Part shown: positions 46,042 through 57,106 of the stretch, in pieces | Layout: each line of letters begins with the position of its first letter | How positions within the stretch are numbered: the first letter of the stretch is position 1 | NCBI RefSeq assembly: GCF_026427715.1 | Contig: NZ_CP107558.1 | Span: 3,751,001 to 3,815,000, forward strand | DNA length: 64,000 bases | Source of the DNA: Methylocystis sp. MJC1 | GTDB taxonomy: Bacteria > Pseudomonadota > Alphaproteobacteria > Rhizobiales > Beijerinckiaceae | Direction of reading: 5' to 3' | Position numbers and translations under genes: made by a program | Notes under the pieces: model-generated | Databases searched by the model: none | What the model saw: the letters and a program-made list of their open reading frames with translations, nothing else | Told to the model about the DNA's origin: nothing

Positions 46042-47600
46042 ACCGCCGCCGCCTCCCGCATGGCCGGCTTGGGCGCCGGCGCGTTCGAGAGCTGCGGCTC
46101 CCAATAATCGCCCCGGTCGAACATGTGCCGCGCCTGGGCATATTGGAACATGATGCGCGCGACGATGGTCATGGTCTGCGGCTTGCGCACGGCCGCGCCC
46201 CAGACCTTGTTCCACATGCGCCCTTCCGCCTCGCCATATTTGCGCACGTCCATGGCGGCCTGCATCGCCTGCTTCTCGATGTCGCGCAGCGCATTGGCGT
46301 CCATCGGCGCTGGCGCCGGGCCGTTGCGACGGCGTCCGAATGTCTCGATCAGCCGCAGCATGCGTTCCTGGAAGGCTGAGGGCGAATAAAGGGCGTTGCA
46401 GAGATTCTGCATGCCGGAATGCAGCTCCTCCATGCTCATCGTGCGGCACTGGATGTTGGAGCTCCAGGGCACGGCCTGGGTCTCGACGCCGCCTGTGAGA
46501 AGCCGCCCCTCTTTGACGATGCGGTCATAGAGCGGCGTCGCTTCCGACGCCATCAGCGCGCCGAGGCTGAAAACCGGGATCGGCGTCGCCATGGCGAAAT
46601 CATATTGCTGCGCGAAGACGTTCGGCCCGTCGTGATCGAAGCCGACGATCATGCCGCCCATAACGGAAATGCCCCGTTCCACGAGCTTCTGCACTTCGTC
46701 GATAAGGCTGATCTTCAGATTCTGGCGCTTGCCGGTCTCGCGCAGGCTCTCGACGTTTGGCGTCTCGATGCCGACGAAAACCTGGGTCAGGCCGGCGGCG
46801 ACGCACATGTCGATCAGCTCGTCGTCGCGCGTGGCGTCGATCGAGATTTGCGTCACAAACTCCATCGGCCGGTCGCGCCGCCAATCGGCGATGGCCGCGA
46901 GCAGCTCCTTGCAATGGGACCGATAGGCCGTGAAATTGTCATCGGCCAGGAAGGCCGTGCGATAGCCATGTGCACAAAGGGCGTCGAGCTCGGCGATGAC
47001 ATTGGCAATCGGCTTGTGGCGCTGCTTGCGCCCCAGATACTGGATGACGTCGCAGAACTCGCATTCGAAGGGGCAGCCGCGCGAGGTCTGCACCGCGCCG
47101 AGCATGGCGCGGTCGTTGCGGTAAAGATCCCAGCGCGGCAGAGGCGAGAGCGCGAGCGACGGCTTGTCGCCAAAATAGCCGTCCTTTGGCTTGCCGGCGC
47201 GCAGATCGGCAAAAATTTCCCCCGCGATCTCCTCCGCCTCGCCGCAGACCAAGACGTCGCAATGGTCGCGCAGACGGGCCGGGCTCAAGCTGGCGTAGGG
47301 GCCGCCGATGACCACCGGCTTGCCGCGGCGGCGGAATTCGTCGGCGATGGCGATCATGCGGCGGCGCTGGCTGACCTTCCCGGTGATGAGTATCCAATCG
47401 GCCGGATGATCAAAATCGACCGGAGAGATCGCTTCGTCGCAAAGCGACATATCGAAGTCGGATGGCGCGAGGGCGGCGATGGTGGCGCTCGAAAGGTCGG
47501 CCATCATCACGCCTCCCGGCGCGCCGGAAGCGGCGAGAACTTCGCCGCCGAAATAAGTCGGAAAATCGCCCGCCGGATTGATCAGATAAATCGACGTCAT
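46038..47600 (-). CDS. B12-binding-domain radical SAM enzyme
   Basis: A 520-residue class B radical SAM protein. Residues about 1-150 are a cobalamin-binding-like fold; the radical SAM motif is SRGCPFECEFCDVIQ (CxxxCxxC). Later motifs include FLADDNFTAYRSHCKELLAA and GLTQVFVGIETPNVESLRET. Related enzymes methylate or rearrange hopanoids, bacteriochlorophylls and other small molecules; no partner gene fixes the substrate. The ATG at 47600 (MTSIYLINPAGDFPTYFGGE) is the family-like start. No B12 riboswitch was recognised upstream. Confidence 0.85.
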   Translation of the reverse strand: MTSIYLINPAGDFPTYFGGEVLAASGAPGGVMMADLSSATIAALAPSDFDMSLCDEAISPVDFDHPADWILITGKVSQRRRMIAIADEFRRRGKPVVIGGPYASLSPARLRDHCDVLVCGEAEEIAGEIFADLRAGKPKDGYFGDKPSLALSPLPRWDLYRNDRAMLGAVQTSRGCPFECEFCDVIQYLGRKQRHKPIANVIAELDALCAHGYRTAFLADDNFTAYRSHCKELLAAIADWRRDRPMEFVTQISIDATRDDELIDMCVAAGLTQVFVGIETPNVESLRETGKRQNLKISLIDEVQKLVERGISVMGGMIVGFDHDGPNVFAQQYDFAMATPIPVFSLGALMASEATPLYDRIVKEGRLLTGGVETQAVPWSSNIQCRTMSMEELHSGMQNLCNALYSPSAFQERMLRLIETFGRRRNGPAPAPMDANALRDIEKQAMQAAMDVRKYGEAEGRMWNKVWGAAVRKPQTMTIVARIMFQYAQARHMFDRGDYWEPQLSNAPAPKPAMREAAAV

Positions 47601-47724
47601 GGCCAAGCTCAAGAATATTAAGACTTGGCAACTATTCCATCGTCCGCGAAAGGCCGCAAGCTTGACTATCGCGGACAATGCAGGATCGAAGCAAACTTGA
47701 CTTTTGACAAGAATAGGCCGCCGC

Positions 47725-48201
47725 CTATCCTTTCTTGAAAGGCTTAACCTCGGTCAGCGTCCATTCCGCCGTCTTTTCGCGACAGGCGACGCCTTGCAGC
47801 TTTTCGACATTGTCGCTCGCCGCAACTTCGGCCAAAAAAGAGCGGCATATTTTGCTGTCGAGGGGATAGGCTTGGCCGACCGGCGTGAAAGAACCCTTGG
47901 CGCCCGATTGCGGATTGTCCCAATGAACGCTCGCGCCGCTGCCCTGCGGATCGAGCGCCGTGCCGAGCGCGGCGTTGGCGCGGCGCATGTCTTCGCCGTC
48001 GATATGGCGGGAAAGCTTGAGCGGCGGCTTGGCGATGGAGCCCGTAATATCCTCGGGCGCGCCCTGCCACATCGCCGACGAAGACGAGGCGCTCATGGGG
48101 ATGGCGATCGAGCAGCCGGAAAGCGCGCAGGCGGCGATCAGGGAGACAAAGACGCCGGCGGGCGGGAATTGAGCAAAGCCTTCAGCAGCGATATGTCTCA
48201 T
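47725..48201 (-). CDS. RT0821/Lpp0805-type surface lipoprotein
   Basis: A 158-residue lipoprotein: a lipobox (ACALSGCS) ends a signal peptide, then a 17-kDa-antigen-like C-terminal part with GASVHWDNPQSGAKGSFTPV and KICRSFLAEVAAS, and a late Cys (VACREKTAEW). These conserved alphaproteobacterial surface lipoproteins have no assigned function. Divergent from pdxH. Confidence 0.75.
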   Translation of the reverse strand: MRHIAAEGFAQFPPAGVFVSLIAACALSGCSIAIPMSASSSSAMWQGAPEDITGSIAKPPLKLSRHIDGEDMRRANAALGTALDPQGSGASVHWDNPQSGAKGSFTPVGQAYPLDSKICRSFLAEVAASDNVEKLQGVACREKTAEWTLTEVKPFKKG

Positions 48202-48272
48202 ACACAAGAACAGCAAAGCGCCACCTTACAAACGCCCGCGCCCATTGAGCGCCCTCAGGAAAGGATTTTCGC

Positions 48273-48887
48273 TTGAACGCGTTAACGTCGGGTGACTTCG
48301 TCGACGCCGCGGAGCCTTTCGCCTTGTTTGGCAAATGGTTCCAGGAGGCGAAAGCCAAAGAGCTCAATGATCCTGAGGCGATGGCGATCGCCACCGCCGG
48401 CGCCGACGGCCTGCCGGACGCGCGTATGGTGCTGATGAAGGAATGGGGTCCCGAAGGCTTCGTCTTCTACACCAACGCCGAAAGCGACAAAGGCCGGCAG
48501 CTCGCCGAGAATCCGAAGGCGGCGGCGCTCTTCCACTGGAAATCCCTGCGCCGGCAGGTGCGGCTGCGCGGCCCCGTCGAGCCGGTGAGCGAGGCCGAAT
48601 CGGACGCCTATTACCAGAGCCGCCCGCGCGATTCGCGCATCGGAGCCTGGGCCAGCCAGCAATCCCGGCCGCTCGAAAGCCGTTTCGCGCTGGAGAAATC
48701 CGTCGCGACCTACGCCGCGAAATATGCAATCGGAGACATCCCACGCCCGGCTTATTGGCGTGGCTTCCGCATCGCGCCCATCGCCATGGAGTTCTGGCAG
48801 GACAAGCCCTTCCGCCTGCACGACCGGGTGCGCTTTTTCCGCGACGCGCCGGGCCAGGACTGGCGCAAGGATCGGCTCTATCCATGA
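48273..48887 (+). CDS. pdxH: Pyridoxamine 5'-phosphate oxidase
   Basis: A 204-residue FMN enzyme oxidising PNP/PMP to pyridoxal 5'-phosphate. Motifs: [60 protein letters not shown] and the end pattern DWRKDRLYP (the C-terminal R-L-x-P). TTG start at 48273 with AGGAAAGG about 9 nt upstream. It overlaps the downstream TIGR02301-type gene by ATGA. Confidence 0.95.
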   Translation: MNALTSGDFVDAAEPFALFGKWFQEAKAKELNDPEAMAIATAGADGLPDARMVLMKEWGPEGFVFYTNAESDKGRQLAENPKAAALFHWKSLRRQVRLRGPVEPVSEAESDAYYQSRPRDSRIGAWASQQSRPLESRFALEKSVATYAAKYAIGDIPRPAYWRGFRIAPIAMEFWQDKPFRLHDRVRFFRDAPGQDWRKDRLYP

Positions 48888-49438
48888 GGCGCATGAGGCG
48901 CGCCGCTCGCGCCGCCGCGCTGGCGGGAGCGTGTCTTTTCAGCTTCGACGCCGGCGCGCAGGGGATTTTCGACCACCTCTTCGCCCCCGACCGGCCTGTG
49001 CGCGCGGCCCCGCGTCCCGCCCGCGACATTCCGCGCGCCGAGAAGAAGCGCGAAACCAAGCTGAAGAAGCACGACGCCGCGAAAGGCCAGCCGGAAGCAG
49101 CGAAGCCGGCGCCCCAAGGGGCCGAGGCGCCGCCCCCGCCTTATGAGGGGCAGCTCATGCGCCTATCGGAAATTATCGGCGCCCTCGCCTTTCTGCGCGA
49201 CCTCTGCGGAGAGAAGGACGGGGAGGAGTGGCGCGGCAAGATGTCGGCCCTCCTCGACGCCGATGCGCCGAGCGGGCCCCGCCGGGACAAATATGTCTCG
49301 GCCTTCAACCGTGGCTTTCGCGGCTATGAGCTAACCTATCGGGTTTGCACGCCGAACGCCAAGACTGCGACCGCCCGCTACCTCGACGAAGCAGCCAGGA
49401 TTTCCCGCGATCTGACCTATCGATTCGGCAGCCCGTAG
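48884..49438 (+). CDS. TIGR02301-like exported protein
   Basis: A 184-residue exported protein (signal [20 protein letters not shown]). The middle is Lys/Pro/Ala-rich; the conserved C-terminal domain has [20 protein letters not shown] and [20 protein letters not shown], with two conserved Cys. Unknown function, common in Rhizobiales. Coupled to pdxH. Confidence 0.8.
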   Translation: MRRMRRAARAAALAGACLFSFDAGAQGIFDHLFAPDRPVRAAPRPARDIPRAEKKRETKLKKHDAAKGQPEAAKPAPQGAEAPPPPYEGQLMRLSEIIGALAFLRDLCGEKDGEEWRGKMSALLDADAPSGPRRDKYVSAFNRGFRGYELTYRVCTPNAKTATARYLDEAARISRDLTYRFGSP

Positions 49439-49517
49439 AGAATCTTTTCAATTGCGGATTAACCTTTTGGAAAGAGGCGTGTCGCGCGGCGCGTCCCGCT
49501 TGTCTAATGTGTCTCTC

Positions 49518-49769
49518 ATGACGCAGACGCCTTTCGACTCTTTCGACGAGACCCACGGTGAGCACCAGGCGGCGCTCGCCTATGTCACCGAAGCCTTCGC
49601 TGAGGCCATTCTGGCGGGGATCGAAAGCGATTCTTTTGCTCAGGCCGCGCTGATGGCCTCGCTGCGCGAGCTCGTCGCGACCTATGGCGAAGAGGCGGTC
49701 GTCAAGCTTGCCGAAGCCCTGCCGGGCAAAATACGCGCCGGCGAATTCACTTGCGCGTCGCGCCACTGA
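49518..49769 (+). CDS. Small hypothetical protein
   Basis: An 83-residue acidic helical protein (AALAYVTEAFAEAILAGIES, ALMASLRELVATYGEEAVVK). No known domain. The ATG at 49518 avoids a basic unlikely extension from 49452. Confidence 0.6.
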   Translation: MTQTPFDSFDETHGEHQAALAYVTEAFAEAILAGIESDSFAQAALMASLRELVATYGEEAVVKLAEALPGKIRAGEFTCASRH

Positions 49770-49910
49770 AAAGGCCCGGTCTCCGGCTTTTTACAAAAGC
49801 GGACTGACTTTTGCGCCGAATTCGGGCACAAGTGCCCGGCGTATTCGGCGCGGCGGGCGATTTTTGCGCGAGGCCCGCGCGCCTATCGGCCTTCGCCGCC
49901 CCCAGACCAG

Positions 49911-51008
49911 ATGACCCGCACGATCATCTGTCTCGCCCGCCATGGCGAGACAAATTGGAACATTGAAAGGCGCTTTCAGGGGCAGTTCGATATTGCGCTC
50001 AACGCCCGCGGCCGCGCCCAGGCCCAGGCCCTTGCCCACGAATTGGCGAACGCCCATTTCGACCGCGTCTATTCGAGCGACCTGCGCCGCGCCATGAACA
50101 CCGTCGCGCCCATCGCCGAGGCGCGAGGTCTCACAGTGCTCGCGACCCAACGTCTGCGCGAAAAGGACGACGGCGTCTGGCAGGGCCACACCCACGCCGA
50201 GGTGCAGGCCAAATACGCCGAGGATTACCAGCACTACCTGACGCGCGACCCGGATTTCGCCGCCATCGAAGGCGAGACTCTGAACGAATTCTCACGCCGT
50301 GTGCGCTCGGTGCTGACCGACATCGCACGCGAGAGCGCCGGGCTCACAGTGCTCGTCCTGGCCCATGCCGGCGTGCTCGACATCGCCTGGCGCATGGCGA
50401 CGGGCAAGGGCCTCTCGGAGAAGCGGGAGCATCCCGTGCTCAACGCCACGCCCAATTGGATCGCCTTTGAGGACGGGAAGTGGTCGCTCGTCGATTGGGC
50501 GCAGGCCGAGGGGCGGCCCGAGATCGCCGCGCCTTGGGACGGGCTCGTCCTGCCCCGGCGCGAAGCCGCCCGCGCATTGATTCTCAACCCGAAGGGCGAA
50601 GCGCTGCTCATGCAATATGCCGGCGGGCTCTCGCCGCATTTTCTGGCGCTCGGCCATCATCATTTCTGGGCGACGCCCGGCGGCGCGCTCAAGGAAGACG
50701 AGACTTTCGAAACCGCGCTACGCCGCGAGCTGCGCGAAGAAACGGGGCTCATCCTCGCCGGCGATCCGGGGCCTGTCGTGGCGACCCGCGACTTCCCGAT
50801 CGAGATCGGCGAAGATTGGCAGCAGGCGATCGAGCGATATTTCCTCGTAAGAACGGAAGGCTTCGAGCCTCGCCCGCAATTGCTGACGCCCGAGGAAAAG
50901 ATTCATACGCTGGGCTGGCGCTGGTGGTCCGCCGACGCCATCGCGGCATCGGACGAATTGATCTTCCCGGAAGCGCTCGCAGCGCTAATTCGGAAGGTCA
51001 GTACCTGA
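49911..51008 (+). CDS. Histidine phosphatase fused to a NUDIX hydrolase
   Basis: A 365-residue two-domain protein. Residues 1-200 are a phosphoglycerate-mutase-like histidine phosphatase: LARHGETNW (RHGET 10-14) and [12 protein letters not shown] with the second catalytic His152; [11 protein letters not shown] and [10 protein letters not shown] are also typical. Residues about 215-365 are a NUDIX domain: [20 protein letters not shown] then ELREETGL. In mycobacterial MutT1 the NUDIX domain is N-terminal and the phosphatase C-terminal; here the order is reversed. Possible roles: sequential hydrolysis of a damaged nucleotide, or of a capped or signalling nucleotide. Confidence 0.88.
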   Translation: MTRTIICLARHGETNWNIERRFQGQFDIALNARGRAQAQALAHELANAHFDRVYSSDLRRAMNTVAPIAEARGLTVLATQRLREKDDGVWQGHTHAEVQAKYAEDYQHYLTRDPDFAAIEGETLNEFSRRVRSVLTDIARESAGLTVLVLAHAGVLDIAWRMATGKGLSEKREHPVLNATPNWIAFEDGKWSLVDWAQAEGRPEIAAPWDGLVLPRREAARALILNPKGEALLMQYAGGLSPHFLALGHHHFWATPGGALKEDETFETALRRELREETGLILAGDPGPVVATRDFPIEIGEDWQQAIERYFLVRTEGFEPRPQLLTPEEKIHTLGWRWWSADAIAASDELIFPEALAALIRKVST

Positions 51009-51049
51009 AGGTCGCGCTCCCGGCGGGCCGGCCAGGCTGGAGGAGACGC

Positions 51050-52366
51050 GTGACGCCGACCGCCCCCGCGAGAGCCAGCGCCGAGCTGCGGCGCTCGATC
51101 GCGGTTCCCGAAGGCGGCGCGCTGCTTAGACGACTCCTCGTCTTTCTTGGGCCGGGCTATCTCGTCGCCACCGGCTATATGGACCCCGGCAATTGGGCGA
51201 CCGCTTTGGCGGCGGGCTCCAAATTCGGCGCCGCCCTCCTCTTTGTCGCCGTTCTCTCCAGCCTCATGGCGATCGTGCTGCAATCGCTCTCGGCGCGGCT
51301 CGGGGTCGGCGCCGGGCTCGATCTCGCGGAAGCCTGCCGGGCGCATACGCCCTTTCCCGTCGCGGTCGGACTCTGGCTCCTGGCGGAAGCGGGGATTTTC
51401 GCGACCGATCTCGCCGAGGTGATCGGCACGGCGATCGGGCTTCAGCTGCTCTTCGGTCTGCCGCTGGCGATCGGAATCCTTGTGACGGCGCTCGACGCCT
51501 TTCTCGTGCTCGCCTTCGAGCGGCTGGGATTTCGCAAGCTCGAGCTCTTCGTCGTCGCGACGCTGCTGCTCATCGGCCTGTCCTTCGCGGCGCAGCTGGC
51601 CTTGGCGCGCCCGGATATGAGGGCCGTCGCGCAGGGGCTAATCCCGAGCCGCCAATTTTTCACAGACCCGGACATGCTCTATCTCGGGCTCGGCATCCTC
51701 GGCGCGACGGTGATGCCCCATAACCTCTTTTTGCATTCCTTCGTGGTGCAGACGCGCGCGGTGGGCGTCTCGACGGAAAAGAAGCGGGAAGCTGTGCGCT
51801 TCGCCGTGATCGACAGCTCGATCGCGCTGCTTTTCGCGATGCTCGTGAATGGCGCCATTTTGATCCTCGCTGCGGCCGCGTTTCACGCACATGGGCTGAC
51901 CGAGGTTTCGGAACTTGGCGAAGCGCATCGCCTCATCGCGCCTCTGCTTGGCGAACCCCTCGCCGCAACGCTTTTCGCGGTCGCGCTCATCGCCTGCGGG
52001 CTGAACTCCACTGTGACGGCGACCCTCTCGGGGCAGATCGTGATGGAGGGCTTCATCCGCCTGCGTCTCAAGCCCACGACGCGGCGACTTGTCACGCGCG
52101 CCCTCGCCATCGCGCCGGCCATCGCCGTGACCCTCTCAGCTGGAGAAAGCGCAACCGCGCGCCTTCTCGTGCTGAGCCAGGTCGTTCTGAGCCTGACCCT
52201 GCCCTTCGCAATGCTTCCGCTCATCATCTTCACCGCAAGGCGGGGGATCATGGGCGCGCTTGTCGCCCCGCGGCGCACGACCTTGCTCGCCGGCGCGATA
52301 GCGGCCCTGATCGTCGGGTTGAATGCGAAGCTGGTTTGGGACGCGATCGTTGGAGCGCTTGCATGA
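51050..52366 (+). CDS. mntH: Nramp-family Mn/Fe transporter
   Basis: A 438-residue divalent-metal:proton symporter. The transport signature [19 protein letters not shown] (helix 1 DPGN) and [16 protein letters not shown] (helix 6 MPH) are intact. About 11 helices are predicted. A GTG start at 51050 with GGAGGA 5 nt upstream is chosen; the longer frame from 50480 covers the preceding gene. No Fur or MntR box was recognised. Confidence 0.95.
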   Translation: MTPTAPARASAELRRSIAVPEGGALLRRLLVFLGPGYLVATGYMDPGNWATALAAGSKFGAALLFVAVLSSLMAIVLQSLSARLGVGAGLDLAEACRAHTPFPVAVGLWLLAEAGIFATDLAEVIGTAIGLQLLFGLPLAIGILVTALDAFLVLAFERLGFRKLELFVVATLLLIGLSFAAQLALARPDMRAVAQGLIPSRQFFTDPDMLYLGLGILGATVMPHNLFLHSFVVQTRAVGVSTEKKREAVRFAVIDSSIALLFAMLVNGAILILAAAAFHAHGLTEVSELGEAHRLIAPLLGEPLAATLFAVALIACGLNSTVTATLSGQIVMEGFIRLRLKPTTRRLVTRALAIAPAIAVTLSAGESATARLLVLSQVVLSLTLPFAMLPLIIFTARRGIMGALVAPRRTTLLAGAIAALIVGLNAKLVWDAIVGALA

Positions 52367-52509
52367 AAGCGCTCCCGCCTGGCTGATCTCAGCCCAGCTG
52401 GGGCAATCGTTTCCGGAGCTACTCCCGATGGGTAGCGCCATCGCTTTAACGGAACAAGGCGCGGGCGGCGCGCGTTCGATCCTTGAAGAACCCAAACCTG
52501 AGCAAATCC

Positions 52510-52800
52510 ATGAAAGTCGCGAACCTCGGCTCGGTAGAAATCGAAAAAGCCCTCATCTCTCCTGCCTCCGTGTTCGACATCCCTTCAGAAGTCGTCGAGA
52601 GCAAGGCGCTCGCCAAGCTGATGAAGATCGAGATTCTGAAGCGCTGGGAACTCGACGCCCGGGCCCTTTTGCGCGCCGCCGAAGAAAATATGGGTGGAGG
52701 CGAAGCAAGCCAGATCGACGCCGTCAACGAGGCGCTCGCCAAGCTCGACCCCGAGGGCAAGGCCTTCACCGATTTCCAAAAGGCGCCGACGAAGCTTTAA
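52510..52800 (+). CDS. Conserved small hypothetical protein
   Basis: A 96-residue protein: MKVANLGSVEIEKALISPAS, FDIPSEVVESKALAKLMKIE, LKRWELDARALLRAAEENMG. Probably mostly helical; no function known. The ATG at 52510 was preferred over a TTG at 52483. Confidence 0.6.
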   Translation: MKVANLGSVEIEKALISPASVFDIPSEVVESKALAKLMKIEILKRWELDARALLRAAEENMGGGEASQIDAVNEALAKLDPEGKAFTDFQKAPTKL

Positions 52801-52913
52801 ACATTCGCCCGCGCCGGCGCTTGCGTTGGAAGCGCGCTTCTCCCAAATAGTCTGTCAGACATATGCGCTCGCGCCGATTGCGGGCGGGCGCTCCCATGGG
52901 CTGATTGGACAAA

Positions 52914-53873
52914 ATGCGCGACCCTTACGACGTTCTCGGAGTCACCAAGTCTGCGAGCGCGGCCGACATCAAGAAGGCCTACCGCCAGCTCGCGAAAAAA
53001 TACCATCCCGACCGTAACAAGGATGACACGAAGGCCAAGGAGCGCTTCGCCGAAATCAACACGGCCTATGAAATCGTCGGCGACGAAAAGAAAAAGGCCC
53101 AATTTGATCGCGGCGAGATCGGGCCGGACGGTAAGCCGCGCGGATTCGAGGGATTCGGTGCAGGCCCCGGCGGATTTACGCGCGGATGGCGCACGGCCGG
53201 GGGCGCGCCGGGGGGCGATCAGCATTACGACTTCAACTTTGGCGGACAGCAGGGCCCCGGCGCCGGCGCGGGCGGTTTCGATCCGAGCGATCTTTTCGCC
53301 GATCTCTTCGGCGGCCGGCGCCGGCAGGCGACGCCCACGCGCGGCGACGACGTGGTCGCAACGGCGACCGTGCCGCTCGAGACCATCGCCAAAGGCGGCT
53401 CGGCCCGCGTGATTCTGCCCTCGGGCCGCACGCTTGAGGTGAAAATTCCGGCGGGCGTCGAGGACGGCCAGCAGATCAGGCTGCGCGGCCAGGGCCAGCC
53501 GGGCCTGCGCGGCGGCGAGCCCGGCGATGCGCTGGTGACCGTGAAGCTCGCGCCGCATCCCTATTTCAAGGTGGAAGGGCGCGACCTCAGGGTCGAGCTG
53601 CCCGTGGCGCTTTATGAGGCGGCGCTCGGCGCAAAGGTGCAGACGCCCACCCTCGACGGCAAGGTGGAGCTCGGCGTGCCGGCCGGCTCCAACGGCGGCC
53701 GCGTGCTGCGCCTGCGCGGCAAGGGCCTGCCCGCAACCGACGGCAAGCCGGCGGGCGACCTGTATGTCGTGCTGAAAGTCATGCTGCCGGAGGAGCCCGA
53801 CGCTGATTTTGAGGCGAAGATGCGGGAGATTCGCGACCGGCACGGCTACGACCCGCGCCGGAAAATGGGTTAA
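52914..53873 (+). CDS. J-domain co-chaperone (CbpA/DnaJ-type)
   Basis: A 319-residue DnaJ-type protein without the zinc-finger Cys domain: J-domain [20 protein letters not shown] with HPD in [10 protein letters not shown], a Gly/Phe-rich linker ([25 protein letters not shown]), then two client-binding C-terminal domains ([40 protein letters not shown]). It should stimulate DnaK ATPase. The 3' end overlaps the tacT stop by 4 nt. Confidence 0.93.
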   Translation: MRDPYDVLGVTKSASAADIKKAYRQLAKKYHPDRNKDDTKAKERFAEINTAYEIVGDEKKKAQFDRGEIGPDGKPRGFEGFGAGPGGFTRGWRTAGGAPGGDQHYDFNFGGQQGPGAGAGGFDPSDLFADLFGGRRRQATPTRGDDVVATATVPLETIAKGGSARVILPSGRTLEVKIPAGVEDGQQIRLRGQGQPGLRGGEPGDALVTVKLAPHPYFKVEGRDLRVELPVALYEAALGAKVQTPTLDGKVELGVPAGSNGGRVLRLRGKGLPATDGKPAGDLYVVLKVMLPEEPDADFEAKMREIRDRHGYDPRRKMG

Positions 53874-54364
53874 TCCAGCGCGGCGCGCAAATCGGCAAGC
53901 GTCGCCATGAGCGTCATCGGCTCCAGCGGCGAGGGCTCGAAGCCGACCGCTTCATAGAATGCGGCGGCCTCCGGCGACAGGGCGTGAACCAACATGCCTC
54001 TAATGCCGATGGTTTCAGCCGCCAGAAGGACGCGCAACAGCGCATCCTTCACAAGAGCGCGGCCGAGCCCCTTTTTCTGCCACGCGCGGTCGATCGCCAG
54101 CCTCCCCAAAACGGCGACGGGAACCGGATCGGGCATATTGCGGCGCAGGCGCCCTGTCGCCTCATCGAGATCGACGGCGCCCGACGCCAGCGCGAAATAG
54201 GCGACCACTCGGTTCCCCTCGCAGACCACATAGGTCCGCGAGGCGCCGCTCGCCTGATTGGCGCGGGCGCGCCGCCTCAGCCAGTCGTCCAGCGCCAATA
54301 CGCCGCAATCGAAGCCAGAAATATCGTCGGCGTCCGAGATCGGACGCGGTGCGGCGAGCGTCAC
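53870..54364 (-). CDS. tacT: TacT-type GNAT toxin
   Basis: A 164-residue GNAT N-acetyltransferase of the TacT toxin type, which acetylates the amino group of charged tRNAs and blocks translation. Motifs: [40 protein letters not shown] (AcCoA-binding Q-x-x-G-x-G/A) and [10 protein letters not shown] with the catalytic Tyr. It overlaps the antitoxin gene by 4 nt, as in type II modules. The tRNA target is not predictable. Confidence 0.88.
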   Translation of the reverse strand: MTLAAPRPISDADDISGFDCGVLALDDWLRRRARANQASGASRTYVVCEGNRVVAYFALASGAVDLDEATGRLRRNMPDPVPVAVLGRLAIDRAWQKKGLGRALVKDALLRVLLAAETIGIRGMLVHALSPEAAAFYEAVGFEPSPLEPMTLMATLADLRAALD

Positions 54365-54642
54365 TCCCAGGGCGCGCGCGTTTTCATGGTCCGGCGCAGC
54401 CTCTCATTTGGGTTAGGCGGGGCGTCGAGCCGCGCGACAAAATCCGCATAGGCCGCCGCATCCGCCCGAAAGAGCCGCTTGTCGAGAAGCGCCTCCTCGG
54501 CGGCGTTGCGCGCGGCGTCGAGGACGAAATCCGTGCGACTCTTGGAGACGAGCTTGGCCGCCCGGTCGATCAGCGACCGGTCATCCGGCTTGATGCGGAG
54601 ATTGAGCGTTTCACGCTTTGCAGGTTGCGCCTTGGACGACAT
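54361..54642 (-). CDS. tacA: TacA-type (DUF1778) antitoxin
   Basis: A 93-residue antitoxin: RETLNLRIKPDDRSLIDRAA is the ribbon-helix-helix DNA-binding part, and SKSRTDFVLDAARNAAEEAL the DUF1778 helix; the C-terminal tail (RLDAPPNPNERLRRTMKTRA) would wrap TacT. The ATG at 54642 is family-like. A degenerate palindrome just upstream (54662-54680) may be the operator. Confidence 0.85.
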   Translation of the reverse strand: MSSKAQPAKRETLNLRIKPDDRSLIDRAAKLVSKSRTDFVLDAARNAAEEALLDKRLFRADAAAYADFVARLDAPPNPNERLRRTMKTRAPWE

Positions 54643-54661
54643 CTCAAATTCATAGCACAAT

Positions 54662-54680
54662 GTAACGCAGACGTCATTAC
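54662..54680. promoter_or_regulatory. Possible tacAT operator
   Basis: GTAACGCAGACGTCATTAC has GTAA/TTAC ends and partial internal symmetry, 20 nt upstream of tacA in the region shared with divergent ispG. Weak support. Confidence 0.3.
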
Positions 54681-54768
54681 GTAGTGGCGCGCGCCTGCAC
54701 TTCACCTTGACCCGCGCCAAATTCCGCGCGACCTAGGGCCAAAGTCCAACGGAGCCGCGACGAGACCC

Positions 54769-56064
<1,296 letters not shown>

Positions 56065-56069
56065 TATAA

Positions 56070-56152
56070 CGTCATTGCGAGCGAAGCGAAGCAATCCAGA
56101 GCAGCAGTCGCGGCCCTGGAATGCTTCATCGCTTTGCTCCTCGCAATGACGG
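56070..56152. repeat. Family A repeat, copy 4
   Basis: CGTCATTGCGAGCGAAGCGA ... CAATCCAGAG ... CCTCGCAATGACGGG, inverted, directly after ispG. Confidence 0.88.
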
Positions 56153-56154
56153 GA

Positions 56155-56988
56155 TCAGGATCGCAGGAGTCCCGCCGCTGCCCGCAAATCCCGCCAGGCC
56201 GCCGGCTTCAACGCGGGGCTTTTGAGCATCGAGTCCAGGCCCGAGAAAACGAAACCACTGGCAGTATGTGCGCCGCAAGCGACGCCGAACGGCTTGCCGC
56301 GCAACTTCCCCACCGGCTCGTTTGTCGCGAGCAAGGCCCGCGCCGGAGCCTCGCCGAAGAGCAGCAGAACCTCCGGCCGCGCCAGCTCCACATGGCGGCG
56401 CGCGAAGGGCGCGAAGACCGCCAATTGCTGCGGCGTCATCGACATCACGCCGGGCGGCCGCCAGGGCGAGACATAAGCCAGATAAGCGCTCTCACGCCCG
56501 CGCCCTATCGCCTTCAGCATATTGTCGAGAAGCCGCGCCTGCTCGCCGCAGAAGGGCTCGCCCGTCGTTTCTTCGGCCACGCCCGGCGCGCCATCGAAAA
56601 TCATCAGCGGCGCGCCGGCGGCCCCCGAGCTGAAAAGAAAATGCTGCGCCATGTCTCGGAAAGGCGCGTGCGGGAATCCGGCCAGCGCGGCGGCGAGTTC
56701 TTCGAGCGTATTGGCGTTCGCCGATGCTTCCTCCGCCGCGCGCGCGGCTTCGTCGGGCGCGGCGATGGCGGGGGCTGCGCGCGGACGGGTCGTTGCCTCG
56801 AGCGCCGGCGGCGGCGAGCGGGATGGCGCGAGCGGGGGAGCGGCGATCGGCGTTTCGACCGGCCTCAGGCTCTCGGCGTAACGATCATGTGGCGCGGCGT
56901 CGAGCATGGCATCGACCCCGCTCTCGACATACCAGTCGAGAAGCGCGAGGAGCGCCGCGCGCGTTTCGGGCGTCTGGATCATGGCCAT
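56155..56988 (-). CDS. Uracil-DNA-glycosylase-superfamily protein, degenerate
   Basis: A 277-residue protein. Residues 1-90 are Ala/Pro-rich. The UDG-superfamily fold is suggested by APLMIFDGAPGVAEETTGEP plus FCGEQARLLDNMLKAIG, AYLAYVSPWRPPGV and ARPEVLLLFGEAPARALL. The four cysteines that bind [4Fe-4S] in family 4 enzymes are not seen. Where active enzymes have an HPxxLL motif near the end it reads FVFSGLDSMLKSP, with no His. It may be a non-catalytic or divergent homologue. The ATG at 56988 is chosen; 56982 is possible. Confidence 0.65.
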   Translation of the reverse strand: MAMIQTPETRAALLALLDWYVESGVDAMLDAAPHDRYAESLRPVETPIAAPPLAPSRSPPPALEATTRPRAAPAIAAPDEAARAAEEASANANTLEELAAALAGFPHAPFRDMAQHFLFSSGAAGAPLMIFDGAPGVAEETTGEPFCGEQARLLDNMLKAIGRGRESAYLAYVSPWRPPGVMSMTPQQLAVFAPFARRHVELARPEVLLLFGEAPARALLATNEPVGKLRGKPFGVACGAHTASGFVFSGLDSMLKSPALKPAAWRDLRAAAGLLRS

Positions 56989-57017
56989 CAAAGGAGATTA
57001 GCCCAATTGACGGCGGC

Positions 57018-57100
57018 CGTCATTGCGAGCGGAGCGAAGCGATCCAGAGCAGCAGTCGCGGCTCTGGATTGCTTCGTCGCTTCGCTTCTCGCAATGACGG
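57018..57100. repeat. Family A repeat, copy 5
   Basis: CGTCATTGCGAGCGGAGCGA ... GATCCAGAG ... CTTCTCGCAATGACGG, inverted, upstream of the UDG-like gene. Confidence 0.88.
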
Positions 57101-57106
57101 AGCTTC

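Noticed and set aside
47601..47724. Cobalamin riboswitch before the radical SAM gene
   Set aside because: The leader is only about 120 nt and no B12-box-like conserved segment was found.
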